A DNA stretch of 18,488 bases from UBA668 sp031413415 (GTDB lineage Bacteria; Actinomycetota; Acidimicrobiia; Acidimicrobiales; Ilumatobacteraceae): assembly GCA_031413415.1 (NCBI GenBank), contig JANOET010000055.1:1-18488 (forward strand), in the 5' to 3' direction. Of this stretch, positions 1 to 7,583 are shown piece by piece. A program made the position numbers and the translations under genes. The first letter of the stretch is position 1; every line of letters starts with the position of its first letter. Below the pieces are notes generated by a model. The model worked only from the letters and a program-made list of their open reading frames with translations. It was not told where the DNA came from and did not search any database.

Positions 1-5
1 CCGGT

Positions 6-1655
6 TCACTTGTGCCAGTCGTGGAAGATGTCCCCGCGGGCCTTTCGCAGTTTCGTCATCACCCGCTCGCTCACCTCTTGCGGCAGCCAGCAGAAGGCGA
101 GGTTCGGCAGCACGGCGGGGTCGGCCAGCACCTCCGCGCCGTCCTTCACCAGGGTCCAGGAGAGATCCAGGTGAACCAGCCGTTGCAGGTGCGGGGAGTG
201 GGTGATCGCTTGTAACCCGCGGTCCCCGACGGGAGTACTGTCGAGCGTCAGACGGGTGAGACGCGAGAGCGACGAGTTCTTCGCCAGGGCCACCGCCCCG
301 GCGTCGGCCACCCATTGCTGGCTCAACCGCAGGTGCCGCAGGTCGGGCATCGCGAGGGCCTTCAGGAACGCCCGCACGTCCGGCCCCCTGGCCCGCGAGT
401 ACAGGCCGCGGGCGGGGAAGTCGAGGGTGGTCAACTGCGGGAAGTTCTGTGCCACTGCCAGGAGCGCTTTGGGCGACCGGACCATCGCCCCCAGCGTGAG
501 CGACCGCAGGTTCGCTGCGACCGCAGATTTGCCCAGTGCGATCACGGTGCGGTCTTCCAGGTGTCCGCTCTCCAGTTCCAGCACCCGTAGGCCGCCGTAC
601 CAGTCGGCGGCGAACAGTTCCTTGTGCGTGTCGTGCCGCAGCGCCCCGCCGGTGAACTTGAACGCTCTCAGCTTCGGCAACTTCGCCCGCACCAGCGCCG
701 CAATGTCGGCGTCCGCCCGGTACTCGGTGTCGAAGTCGATCTCCAACCGCCCCAGCCCGTGAAACGCTTTCGTCTTCGCCAGCGGCAGGAACGACCCCGG
801 CTCGGCCCCGGTCAGTTCGAGCGTGTGCAGAGCTTTGTTCGCGGCGCACGCCGTCCAGAACGGTTTCGCTTCGTCGGCGTCGAGCGAGCAGAGCAGGCGG
901 TGCAGCCGACCGAACCAGCCGGCGTTGAACACCGCTTCGGCCGCCGCCGGGTCGCACTCGAACCCGCGGCGGACCTCCCACCGTTGCAAGTGCGGGAAAT
1001 CGGCGAACGACAGCACGAAGGCGTCGTTGTCATGGTTCGGGCTGTACGCGAGCCAGCGGAGAGAGTCGGCGATCGGCCCCCCGTCGATCAAGCTGGCCTC
1101 GCCGACCGGCTCCCGCATGGTGATGCGTGTGTCGAGCGACAGGGCGGTGAGCCGCCCACCCTCCGGAGTGTCGAGCAAAGTGCCCAACTCGCGGGGCGGG
1201 TTGTCGCCGCTGAACAGCCCCCGGATGGTCGTTCGGGCCAGCACCTCGGGCAACGCGGCGACCACTTTCTCAACCCGCTTCGCGGCGGTCAGCGAACCGT
1301 CTCGCAGGCGGGCGACGTGCGGGAAGCCGCGGTGATACCCGCGGGGCGGGTCGAGAAGGGTGTCAAGGTCCGGGTCGAAGAAGTCGTCGCTGAACAACAG
1401 GCTACGGGGCAATTTCGGGTGCAGGTCGAACCGGCCTTGGACGCCGTCGAACGACTCGCGGCGGGCTTCGACGAGATCGGGGTAGTCGTCATCGGCCGGG
1501 TGCTTGTCGTGCAGGGCGATCTGCACGCGGATGAAGGCGGCACGGGCCGGGTCGCCGTGCTCGTCCAGCCAGTCGGCGTACACCAGCCGCGGCAGGTCGT
1601 TCTCGGTGTCGGCGATGACCGCGGCTTCCAGAGCCGGGTTCGTCGAGAAGGGCAT
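6..1655 (-). CDS. TIGR02996 domain / leucine-rich-repeat protein
   Basis: A 549-residue protein whose first ~50 residues carry the TIGR02996 repeat-companion domain, seen here as PRLVYADWLDEHGDPARAAF followed by IRVQ (residues 22-45). The family is expanded in Gemmata-type planctomycetes and some myxobacteria, where this domain precedes a variable repeat region. The rest has leucine-rich-repeat-like stretches, clearest near the C-terminus (for example LTRLTLDSTPVGDRGLQAI and LVHLDLSWTLVKDG), resembling ribonuclease-inhibitor-type repeats. No signal peptide or membrane segment is visible, so it is probably cytoplasmic. The ATG at 1653-1655 has a GGAG about 10 bases upstream. It starts 16 bases after the DUF7689-like gene and is likely the last gene of that run. 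Molecular function is unknown; such proteins are presumed protein-interaction scaffolds. The domain call is confident, the role is not. Confidence 0.85.
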   Translation of the reverse strand: MPFSTNPALEAAVIADTENDLPRLVYADWLDEHGDPARAAFIRVQIALHDKHPADDDYPDLVEARRESFDGVQGRFDLHPKLPRSLLFSDDFFDPDLDTLLDPPRGYHRGFPHVARLRDGSLTAAKRVEKVVAALPEVLARTTIRGLFSGDNPPRELGTLLDTPEGGRLTALSLDTRITMREPVGEASLIDGGPIADSLRWLAYSPNHDNDAFVLSFADFPHLQRWEVRRGFECDPAAAEAVFNAGWFGRLHRLLCSLDADEAKPFWTACAANKALHTLELTGAEPGSFLPLAKTKAFHGLGRLEIDFDTEYRADADIAALVRAKLPKLRAFKFTGGALRHDTHKELFAADWYGGLRVLELESGHLEDRTVIALGKSAVAANLRSLTLGAMVRSPKALLAVAQNFPQLTTLDFPARGLYSRARGPDVRAFLKALAMPDLRHLRLSQQWVADAGAVALAKNSSLSRLTRLTLDSTPVGDRGLQAITHSPHLQRLVHLDLSWTLVKDGAEVLADPAVLPNLAFCWLPQEVSERVMTKLRKARGDIFHDWHK

Positions 1656-1671
1656 GGGACGAATTCTCCGG

Positions 1672-2106
1672 TTACACCACCGGCCGTTTCAGAAATGTTA
1701 CCACCTGGCCGTACACCGCACCCGCCACCCCGCCCGTGGTGGCGTGACTCACCACGCAATCCCGGCCCAGTTTGCTCGACCACCGACCGCCCGGCAGTTG
1801 TTTCGCCACATGGGTCGGCACCCCACCCTTCGCGTACACGGCCGCCTTTTCGAACCCTGGCTCCGGCCTGCCGTCATCGCACAGCGCGTATCCGGCAGTG
1901 CCGAGAGCGGCAACCACCGCATCGACGGTCAGTTCGTCCGGCACGCCAGCAGGCCAATAGTCGTCCGGATCGCCCGGCCACCACCACGCGTCAGTCACCC
2001 CGACCGCCCACGCCACACAGTTGAACCGCGGGTCGGGCGGGTGGATGACCACCGGGTCGTCGTCGGGGAGGTCGGGGAAGGCGGCTTCGAGGACGGGTGG
2101 AAGCAC
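1672..2106 (-). CDS. DUF7689-like conserved protein
   Basis: A 144-residue protein matching, from memory, the family annotated as DUF7689. Its hallmarks are FNCVAWAVG (residues 28-36), a tryptophan-rich WWWPGDPDDYWPAGVP (41-56), an acidic GFEKAAVYAKGG (84-95), PTHVAKQLPGGRWSSKLG (97-114) and a terminal YGQVVTFLKRP. The order conserved Cys30, His99, then polar residues near 116 looks like the Cys-His order of papain-like or CHAP-type folds. That is my inference; no hydrolase activity is established. The start is GTG at 2104-2106, chosen because it lies just 3 bases past the stop of the preceding 104-aa gene, implying translational coupling. I recall homologues of the 104-aa protein sitting next to this family elsewhere, so the pair may work together. 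Soluble, no signal peptide. Confidence 0.75.
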   Translation of the reverse strand: MLPPVLEAAFPDLPDDDPVVIHPPDPRFNCVAWAVGVTDAWWWPGDPDDYWPAGVPDELTVDAVVAALGTAGYALCDDGRPEPGFEKAAVYAKGGVPTHVAKQLPGGRWSSKLGRDCVVSHATTGGVAGAVYGQVVTFLKRPVV

Positions 2107-2109
2107 AGC

Positions 2110-2424
2110 TCACACCAGCCCGTGTGCCCGCCCCCAGGCGAGCCAGCCGTCGGCGGCGGCTTGCGGCCGGCCGCGCTCGTCGTGCGGCACCGGATCGGCC
2201 CCCGTGAGTTCGCGGAGGGCGGCGAACCACGGGTCGGGGGAGTTTGCCAGCTCGGTCAGGATGAGGGGCACGACCGACGGGCCGAGGTCGATGATCGCCC
2301 GGTACGCCGGGTGCCCGGTCGCGGCCGATGACCCGGACGCGAACCGGGTGGCCCCCCGCCACTCGGCGAACAGGGTGTGGAACTGGTGAGTGACCGCCGG
2401 CGGGTGGGTGGTGAGTGTGGCCAT
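2110..2424 (-). CDS. conserved small protein paired with the DUF7689-like gene
   Basis: A 104-residue soluble protein from ATG 2422-2424. Recognisable conserved blocks are FAEWRGATRF, HPAYRAIIDLGPSVVPLIL, a PWFAALRELTGADPVP segment and the C-terminal GWLAWGRAHG. These match a family of uncharacterised planctomycete and cyanobacterial proteins that I recall without a function. The start is uncertain: an in-frame GTG at 2452-2454 overlaps the protease stop as GTGA and would add 10 residues. I prefer the ATG because family members usually begin shortly before the FAEWRG-like block. There is no clear Shine-Dalgarno at either start. Only 3 bases separate its stop from the DUF7689-like start. It could be the partner, immunity or chaperone protein of that gene; no function can be assigned from sequence. 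Confidence 0.75.
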   Translation of the reverse strand: MATLTTHPPAVTHQFHTLFAEWRGATRFASGSSAATGHPAYRAIIDLGPSVVPLILTELANSPDPWFAALRELTGADPVPHDERGRPQAAADGWLAWGRAHGLV

Positions 2425-2450
2425 GGCGTCATTGTGAACGAAGAGATTGG

Positions 2451-2822
2451 TCACGGCCAGGGGACGATCTCGACCAGGCCGCCCGGAGCGCCTTCGACCG
2501 CCAGCCGCTTGCCGTCGAGGAACTCCATTCCCAGCAGCGCCTCCGATCCGAGAGCCATGACCACCACCCTCACCCAGTTCGTTCCCCATTCCACTTCCGC
2601 GTCGTAGTAGTCGGTTCGTTGAGTCGAACCGCCGGCCAGGGTTGCCGTCCCGTCAATCTTCCACGTCAACCCCACGGCCGAGACGACTGACACCGGCAGC
2701 ACCAACTGCCCGTCGAACCCGGTATCGACCATCACCTCCACGTCGGCCGTCAGGCCGGTTGGCCCGCGGACCCGAAGGCGGACGACCGGCTCGCGGGCGG
2801 GTGAAACGACACCGCGGATCAT
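2451..2822 (-). CDS. clan AA (retropepsin-like) aspartic protease
   Basis: A 123-residue single-domain aspartic protease homologue. The catalytic motif is VDTGFDGQLVLP (residues 32-43, with Asp33-Thr-Gly), followed by a flap-like region and the hydrophobic ALLGMEFLDG (95-104) typical of retroviral-type and bacterial clan AA folds. The size suits one retropepsin lobe, which in known relatives dimerises to build the active site. It matches the small bacterial clan AA family (TIGR03698-like), whose substrates are unknown to me. There is no signal peptide or membrane segment, so it is probably cytoplasmic. Its ATG (2820-2822) overlaps the stop of the upstream 88-aa gene by four bases (ATGA), a strong sign of coupled translation. 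The same small-protein/protease pairing recurs in planctomycetes and cyanobacteria, to my recollection. Protease fold confident, biological role open. Confidence 0.85.
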   Translation of the reverse strand: MIRGVVSPAREPVVRLRVRGPTGLTADVEVMVDTGFDGQLVLPVSVVSAVGLTWKIDGTATLAGGSTQRTDYYDAEVEWGTNWVRVVVMALGSEALLGMEFLDGKRLAVEGAPGGLVEIVPWP

Positions 2823-3085
2823 CGCACACCCCGGAACCCGAATTTGTAGGGGGTGGGGAAGCCGACCCGTTCCAGCCTCGCTTGCACACCAGGGATGCGG
2901 GCGTGAAGGCGGTTGGCGGCGGCGTGCGCGCTGTCATCCACCTCAAACGCCCCGCTTTCCACATCGAAGACCACGAACTTGCCGTGGTCCTCCGGGCGGA
3001 GGTGGGGTAAGACCAGCCGTGGGTACACGTCCGCGCTGAGGCGGTCGAATTCGTCGTGGCTGAGTCGCCGGCCGGTGGCGTTCAT
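2819..3085 (-). CDS. conserved small protein preceding a clan AA protease
   Basis: An 88-residue soluble protein. The signature is EDHGKFVVFDVESGAFEVDD (residues 32-51), then AANRLHARIPGVQARLERVG and a terminal YKFGFR. It belongs to an uncharacterised family with the pattern GKFVxxDxxxGxxExD, which I recall as the usual upstream neighbour of small clan AA aspartic proteases. The ATG at 3083-3085 has a good Shine-Dalgarno (GAGG, 7 bases upstream). The stop shares four bases with the protease start, so the two are made together, possibly in fixed ratio. Possible roles are protease partner, substrate, adaptor or antitoxin-like inhibitor; none is proven. It follows sucA by 58 bases and probably begins a separate small operon or is read through from sucA. 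Confidence 0.8.
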   Translation of the reverse strand: MNATGRRLSHDEFDRLSADVYPRLVLPHLRPEDHGKFVVFDVESGAFEVDDSAHAAANRLHARIPGVQARLERVGFPTPYKFGFRGVR

Positions 3086-3143
3086 GGCAGTTCCTCACAG
3101 GTTGCGAATCACACCGGCGGACTCACGTCGCGCCGTTCGCCGG

Positions 3144-5972
3144 CTACTCCACCCAGTAGTCGGACGCCTTGTTCAGGGCCGCGTCGACCAGTTCCTTCTG
3201 CTCGTACAGGTGCATCTTCTCCGACCCCACGGCCGGGCTGGCGCTCGCGTCGCGGCCGCAGTACGACACCGGGTAGCCCATCTTCCGCAGCCGCGGCTCG
3301 GCGAAGAACCAGCCGCCGTTGTTCTCCGACTCCTCCTGAACCCACAGCCGCACCGCCTCCTTCGGGTAGCGGTCGAGCACCGCCCGCAGTTGGTCCGCCG
3401 GCCACGGGTACATCTGCTCCACCCGCACGAGGGCCACGTCGGTGCGGGTCTGCTTGTCCCGCTCGGCCTTCAGGTCGAAGTACACCTTGCCGGTACACAG
3501 GAGCACCCGCTTCACCCGCGCCGGGTCGGTCATCGTCGGGTCGTCGAGCACCTCGTGGAACCGCCCGGAGATGAGTTCCTCGACCGGGCTGGTGCTGGTG
3601 CGGAGGAAGCTCTTCGGCGTCATCACCACCAGCGGTTTGCGGAACTTCCGCTTCAGTTGCCGCCGCAGGGCGTGGAAGTACTGCGCCGGGGTGGTGAACG
3701 TACACACTTGCAAGTTGTCTTCGGCGCACAGTTGCAGGAACCGCTCCGGGCGGGCGCTGCTGTGCTCCGGGCCTTGCCCTTCGTACCCGTGCGGTAGCAA
3801 CATCACCAGCCCGCTGCTGCGGTTCCACTTGGCTTCGCCGCTCGCAATGAACTGGTCGATGATGACTTGCGCGCCGTTCACGAAGTCGCCGAACTGCGCC
3901 TCCCACAGCACGAGCTGGTACGGGGCGTCCAGGCTGTACCCGTACTCGAACCCGAGGACGGCCGCCTCGCTCAGGAAGCTGTCGAACACGTCGAACGGGG
4001 CCTGCGTGGGCGACAGGTTGGCCAGCGGGTAGAACTCGGCCCCGTTCTCGGCGTCGGCGTACACCGCGTGGCGGAAGCTGAACGTGGCCCGCCGGCTGTC
4101 CTGCCCGCTCAGCCGCACCGGGTGCCCTTCCAGCAGCAGCGAGCCGAACGCCAGCGCCTCGGCCGTGCCCCAGTCGATGCCCTCGCGGGCCTTGATCAGG
4201 TCGCGGCGGCGGTACGGGCTGTCGTTGCTCGGGTACTTGCCGTCCTCTCGCTTCTCTCGCAGGTTCTTGTGCAGGGTGAACCCGTCGGGGATCGCGACGA
4301 GCGCGTCGGCGATCAGGTCGAGCGTCTCCCCCTTCACCGCGGTGTCGGCCGGCTCGTGCGTGTACTTCGCCTTCAGCCCGACCCACCGGCTGGTGAACGA
4401 CGGCATCACCGGGCGGAGCGGCGTGTGCTCCTTCACCGTCCGCTCCCCCTCGGCCTTCGCCGCCGCCAGCGCCTTCTCCAGAATCCCCTCCTTGTACACG
4501 CCGTCGATCTGCGCCACTTCCTCCTGGGTCACCACCCCGTCGGCGATCAGCCGCGCGGTGTACAGCGGGATGATGGTCCGCTTCTCGGCGTACTTGGCCG
4601 CGATCTTCTTGTACTCCATCGGCTGCGTGACGGTGGCGTCGTCGTTCTCGTTGTGCCCCATCTTGCGGTAGCACATCAGGTCGATGACCACGTCGGAGGC
4701 GAACTTCTGCCGGTACTCGGTGGCCAGTTCGGCGATCCGCACGCAGGCGTCCGGGTCTTCGGCGTTCACGTGGAAGATGGGGGCGTGGACGAACTTGGCC
4801 AGGTCGGTGCAGTAGAGCGTGCTGCGGGCGTCCCGCGGGTGGGTAGTGAACCCGATCTGGTTGTTCACCACGATGTGAACGGTGCCGCCGGTGCGATAAC
4901 CCTTCAGGTTGGCCATGCTGAGCGTCTCGGCCACCAACCCCTGCCCGGCGAAGGCGGCGTCCCCGTGCAGCAGCAGGGCCATGCCCGTCTTGCGGTCCTC
5001 GTCGTTGAACAGCCGCATCTTGCACCGCACCCGCCCGAGCACCACCGGGTTGACCGCCTCCAGGTGGCTGGGGTTGGGCGTGAGCGTCAGGTGGACACTC
5101 TGCCCGTCCGGGGTGGGCACGTCGTCCGACCGGCCCAGGTGGTACTTCACGTCCCCGTCGTTCTCGACCGCGTCCGGGTGGTACGGGTCGAGGAACTGCA
5201 CGAACAGCTCCTCGTAGGGCAGCTTGAGCACGTTGGTGAGCACGTTCAGCCGCCCGCGGTGCGGCATCCCGATGACCACCTCCTTCACCCCGCTGCCGCC
5301 GGCCACCCGCACCACCGCGTCCATCATGGGGATGAGCGTCTCGCCCCCTTCCAGGCCGAACCGCTTCTTGCCGAGGAACTTCGTCTGGAGGAAGTTCTCG
5401 AACACCTCCGCCCGCCGCAGCAGGGTGAGGGTGCGGGTCCGCTGCTCGCGGGTCGGCTCGAACCGGAAGTGCGACGGCTCGATCTGCCGGGCCAGCCAGC
5501 TTCGGGCCTCGAAGTTCATCACGTGCATGAACTCGAACCCGACGCCGCCGGTGTACGTCTCGCGGAGGGCGGTGAGCAACTCGCCGAAGGTGGTGTCGCG
5601 GTCCATGCCGAACAGCATGGAGCCGTCCACGGTCACGTGCGCGTCGGCGTGCTCGTCCACCGCGAACCGCTTCGGGTCGAGTTCGAACGGCACCTCGGCC
5701 GGCGGGTCTTGCAGCGGGTTGATGCGGGCGATCAGGTGCCCGGACAGGCGGTACTGGTTGATCAGCCGGACGGCGGCCGTCTGCACGCGGCTCTCGACAT
5801 TCAGCGTGGACAGCGGAACCGGGCGGTGGCCGTTCAGACTCGCGGGGGCGTGGCTGGTGTGCCCGTTCGCCCGGAATGTCGGCTCGCCGCCGCCGTAGTT
5901 CTCGGCCCCCATGAACAGCCAGTAGAGCGACGGCTCGACCGCCTGCGGGTCGTTTAGGAAGCGGGCGTACAG
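3144..5972 (-). CDS. sucA: 2-oxoglutarate dehydrogenase E1 component, 5' end missing
   Basis: About 942 residues of the thiamine-diphosphate E1 subunit, which decarboxylates 2-oxoglutarate and passes the succinyl group to E2 in the TCA cycle. Counting from the first retained residue (Leu, 5970-5972), landmarks are the N-terminal E1 motif YARFLNDPQAVEPS (2-15), KFLGKKRFGLEGGETLIP (198-215), the active-site block GMPHRGRLNVL (235-245), ThDP/metal sites HGDAAFAGQG (337-346) and NNQIGFTT (370-377), and GHNENDD (439-445). The C-terminal transketolase-like region includes RLSGQDSRRATFSFRH. Family members usually have about 10 to 25 more residues before YARFL. Here the homology stops dead, and upstream codons (reading RGH) belong to foreign DNA. 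The reading frame stays open to 6395 but encodes nothing E1-like beyond 5972. No succinyltransferase fusion of the mycobacterial Kgd type is present. Confidence 0.95.
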   Translation of the reverse strand: MYARFLNDPQAVEPSLYWLFMGAENYGGGEPTFRANGHTSHAPASLNGHRPVPLSTLNVESRVQTAAVRLINQYRLSGHLIARINPLQDPPAEVPFELDPKRFAVDEHADAHVTVDGSMLFGMDRDTTFGELLTALRETYTGGVGFEFMHVMNFEARSWLARQIEPSHFRFEPTREQRTRTLTLLRRAEVFENFLQTKFLGKKRFGLEGGETLIPMMDAVVRVAGGSGVKEVVIGMPHRGRLNVLTNVLKLPYEELFVQFLDPYHPDAVENDGDVKYHLGRSDDVPTPDGQSVHLTLTPNPSHLEAVNPVVLGRVRCKMRLFNDEDRKTGMALLLHGDAAFAGQGLVAETLSMANLKGYRTGGTVHIVVNNQIGFTTHPRDARSTLYCTDLAKFVHAPIFHVNAEDPDACVRIAELATEYRQKFASDVVIDLMCYRKMGHNENDDATVTQPMEYKKIAAKYAEKRTIIPLYTARLIADGVVTQEEVAQIDGVYKEGILEKALAAAKAEGERTVKEHTPLRPVMPSFTSRWVGLKAKYTHEPADTAVKGETLDLIADALVAIPDGFTLHKNLREKREDGKYPSNDSPYRRRDLIKAREGIDWGTAEALAFGSLLLEGHPVRLSGQDSRRATFSFRHAVYADAENGAEFYPLANLSPTQAPFDVFDSFLSEAAVLGFEYGYSLDAPYQLVLWEAQFGDFVNGAQVIIDQFIASGEAKWNRSSGLVMLLPHGYEGQGPEHSSARPERFLQLCAEDNLQVCTFTTPAQYFHALRRQLKRKFRKPLVVMTPKSFLRTSTSPVEELISGRFHEVLDDPTMTDPARVKRVLLCTGKVYFDLKAERDKQTRTDVALVRVEQMYPWPADQLRAVLDRYPKEAVRLWVQEESENNGGWFFAEPRLRKMGYPVSYCGRDASASPAVGSEKMHLYEQKELVDAALNKASDYWVE

Positions 5973-5976
5973 ATGA
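5967..5976. other. putative chimeric junction between two genomes
   Basis: Protein homology to planctomycete-type E1 (minus strand) ends at about 5972, and homology to actinobacterial UPF0182 (plus strand) begins at about 5976-5982. Two head-to-head genes, each lacking its 5' part, meet with no intergenic DNA, promoter, transposase, integrase or repeat between them. The exact base cannot be set from sequence alone because a few bases (around gcgtacag) could belong to either side. This is best explained as an assembly or cloning chimera rather than natural transfer. Confidence 0.8.
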
Positions 5977-7580
5977 CCGCGTACGGCCGTCACCTCGACG
6001 CCACTCGCGCCGCCTATCGCCTGGACCAGGTCGGCACGTCGACGATGGTCGTCACCGACGGCGTCACGGCCGCGCCGACGGGAGACGCCGCCGACGTCGT
6101 CGACCGCACTCCCCTGTTCGACACGTCCACGATGGCCGACTCGTTGCAGGTGCTGGCCGGCACCCAGGGCACCCGCATCTCGCAGGTGGACCTGGATCGC
6201 TACTCGGTCGACGGTGTGGAGCGGCCGATGATGGTGGCGGCACGCCAACCCGACCGTGCCGGCCTGCCCGAGCGGGGCTGGGTGCAGGAGCACCTCGTCT
6301 ACACCCACGGCGACGGGGTCGTCGTGGTTCCGGCCGACGTGGTCGACGCCGATGGGCGGCCCGACATGACGCAGACGGCCGACGCCGTCGATCACGATGC
6401 CGCCACGTTCTTCGGCGAGGGCGTCGATGGTTGGTGGGTCATCGTCGACACCAAGCGCCAGCAGCAGAACGACGCGACCTACACGGGCGATGCCGGGCTC
6501 GGCGTTGGCTCGCTGTGGCGGCGTGCCGTCGCCGCGACGGCGTTGGGCGACGCCCAGGTGGTGCTGTCCGCCGAGCTCACCGATCAGTCTCAGTTGCTGT
6601 ACCGCCGAGGTCTGCGCGACCGACTGACGGCGCTCGCCCCATTCCTGGCGTGGGACAGCGACCCCTACCCCGCCGTGGTCGACGGCCGCATCGTGTGGGT
6701 CGTGGACGGTTACACCACCTCGGCCACGTATCCGTATGCGCAGTACTTCGGCTCATCGGGCCTGCCGTCGGGCAGCGATGTCGCCGGGACCCGGTTGAAC
6801 TACCTCCGCCTCGCCGTGCGAGCCACCGTCGACGCATCGGACGGCTCGACCCACCTGTACCGCACGAGCGCGCCGGGCGACGACCCCATCCTCGACATGT
6901 GGGCCGACATCCTTCCCGGGTTGATGGACGACGCCTCGACCATCCCCGCGTCGCTCGCAGCACACCTGCGGTATCCGAAGGACCTGTTCATCGTGCAGTC
7001 GTCGCTCCTCGGCCGATTCCACGTCACGGATGCCGAGTCCCTGTTCAACGGCTCGCAGAGCTGGACCGTGTCGCCCGCCGCGGCAGCGACAGTCGACGAC
7101 ACTGGCGCTGCTCCGTCGGCGCCGGTGTTCTCGTTCAGCACGGTGACGGGCGACCAAGCCGCCTGGTCGATGACCCGCACGTTCAACCAGGGCGCGTCGA
7201 GCAACCCGAACTCGGCTCGCGACGAGCTCGCCGCGATCATCGTCGCGGTCAACGACAGCCCCGACACGCTGCTCCTCGTCGAGCTCGACTCGGCCGACGG
7301 CCGACAGCTGTCCAGCCCGCGTGTGGCGCAGAGCGCGATCTATGCCGACGCCGAACTGGCCCGTACCATCAGCCTGCTCGACGCCAACGGCTCGAAGGTT
7401 CGCTTCGGACCGATGACGCCGCACCTGCTGGGCGACGGTCTCGCGTGGGTGCGCTCGATCCTGGTGAGCGGTGCGGGTGCCACCTCGGTGCCACGTCTGC
7501 AGTCGGCGGTCGCCGTGTCGCGTGGTGTCGTCGGGGAAGGCCAGACCGCCACTGCGGCGCTCACCGCCGCGGTGCGCTGA
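5973..7580 (+). CDS. UPF0182 family protein, C-terminal part only
   Basis: About 535 residues matching the C-terminal extracytoplasmic half of the UPF0182 (COG1615) family, large actinobacterial and cyanobacterial membrane proteins usually near 900-1000 residues with about seven N-terminal membrane helices. Visible family landmarks, counted from 5973, are HLDATRAAYRLD (7-18), VDLDRYSVDG (72-81), EHLVYTHGDG (106-115), APFLAWDSDPYP (222-233), IVWVVDGYTTSATYPY (240-255) and the closing VRFGPMTPHLLGDGLAWV. The first Met is only where the frame is marked here, not a genuine start. The frame is open back to a stop at 5955-5957, but the membrane half is absent because of the junction. Its stop lies 3 bases from the stop of the convergent ABC ATPase gene. 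The molecular role of the family is unknown. Confidence 0.85.
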   Translation: MTAYGRHLDATRAAYRLDQVGTSTMVVTDGVTAAPTGDAADVVDRTPLFDTSTMADSLQVLAGTQGTRISQVDLDRYSVDGVERPMMVAARQPDRAGLPERGWVQEHLVYTHGDGVVVVPADVVDADGRPDMTQTADAVDHDAATFFGEGVDGWWVIVDTKRQQQNDATYTGDAGLGVGSLWRRAVAATALGDAQVVLSAELTDQSQLLYRRGLRDRLTALAPFLAWDSDPYPAVVDGRIVWVVDGYTTSATYPYAQYFGSSGLPSGSDVAGTRLNYLRLAVRATVDASDGSTHLYRTSAPGDDPILDMWADILPGLMDDASTIPASLAAHLRYPKDLFIVQSSLLGRFHVTDAESLFNGSQSWTVSPAAAATVDDTGAAPSAPVFSFSTVTGDQAAWSMTRTFNQGASSNPNSARDELAAIIVAVNDSPDTLLLVELDSADGRQLSSPRVAQSAIYADAELARTISLLDANGSKVRFGPMTPHLLGDGLAWVRSILVSGAGATSVPRLQSAVAVSRGVVGEGQTATAALTAAVR

Positions 7581-7583
7581 CGT

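Noticed and set aside
624..2024. Plus-strand open frame of 466 codons
   Set aside because: Opposite the TIGR02996 and DUF7689-like genes, which have clear family motifs; its product has none.
3867..5957. Plus-strand open frame of 696 codons opposite sucA
   Set aside because: Its product is rich in Arg, His, Val and Gly with no motif. It is the antisense of well-conserved E1 codons in GC-rich DNA.
5900..6050. Possible natural horizontal transfer or integration at the join
   Set aside because: No integrase, transposase, direct repeat, tRNA or att-like sequence is seen, and two unrelated genes are cut at one point, which fits an artefact better.
5973..6395. Minus-strand extension of sucA to an upstream ATG at 6395
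   Set aside because: The added 141 residues have no E1 homology and are antisense to UPF0182 codons; the frame merely stays open across the junction.
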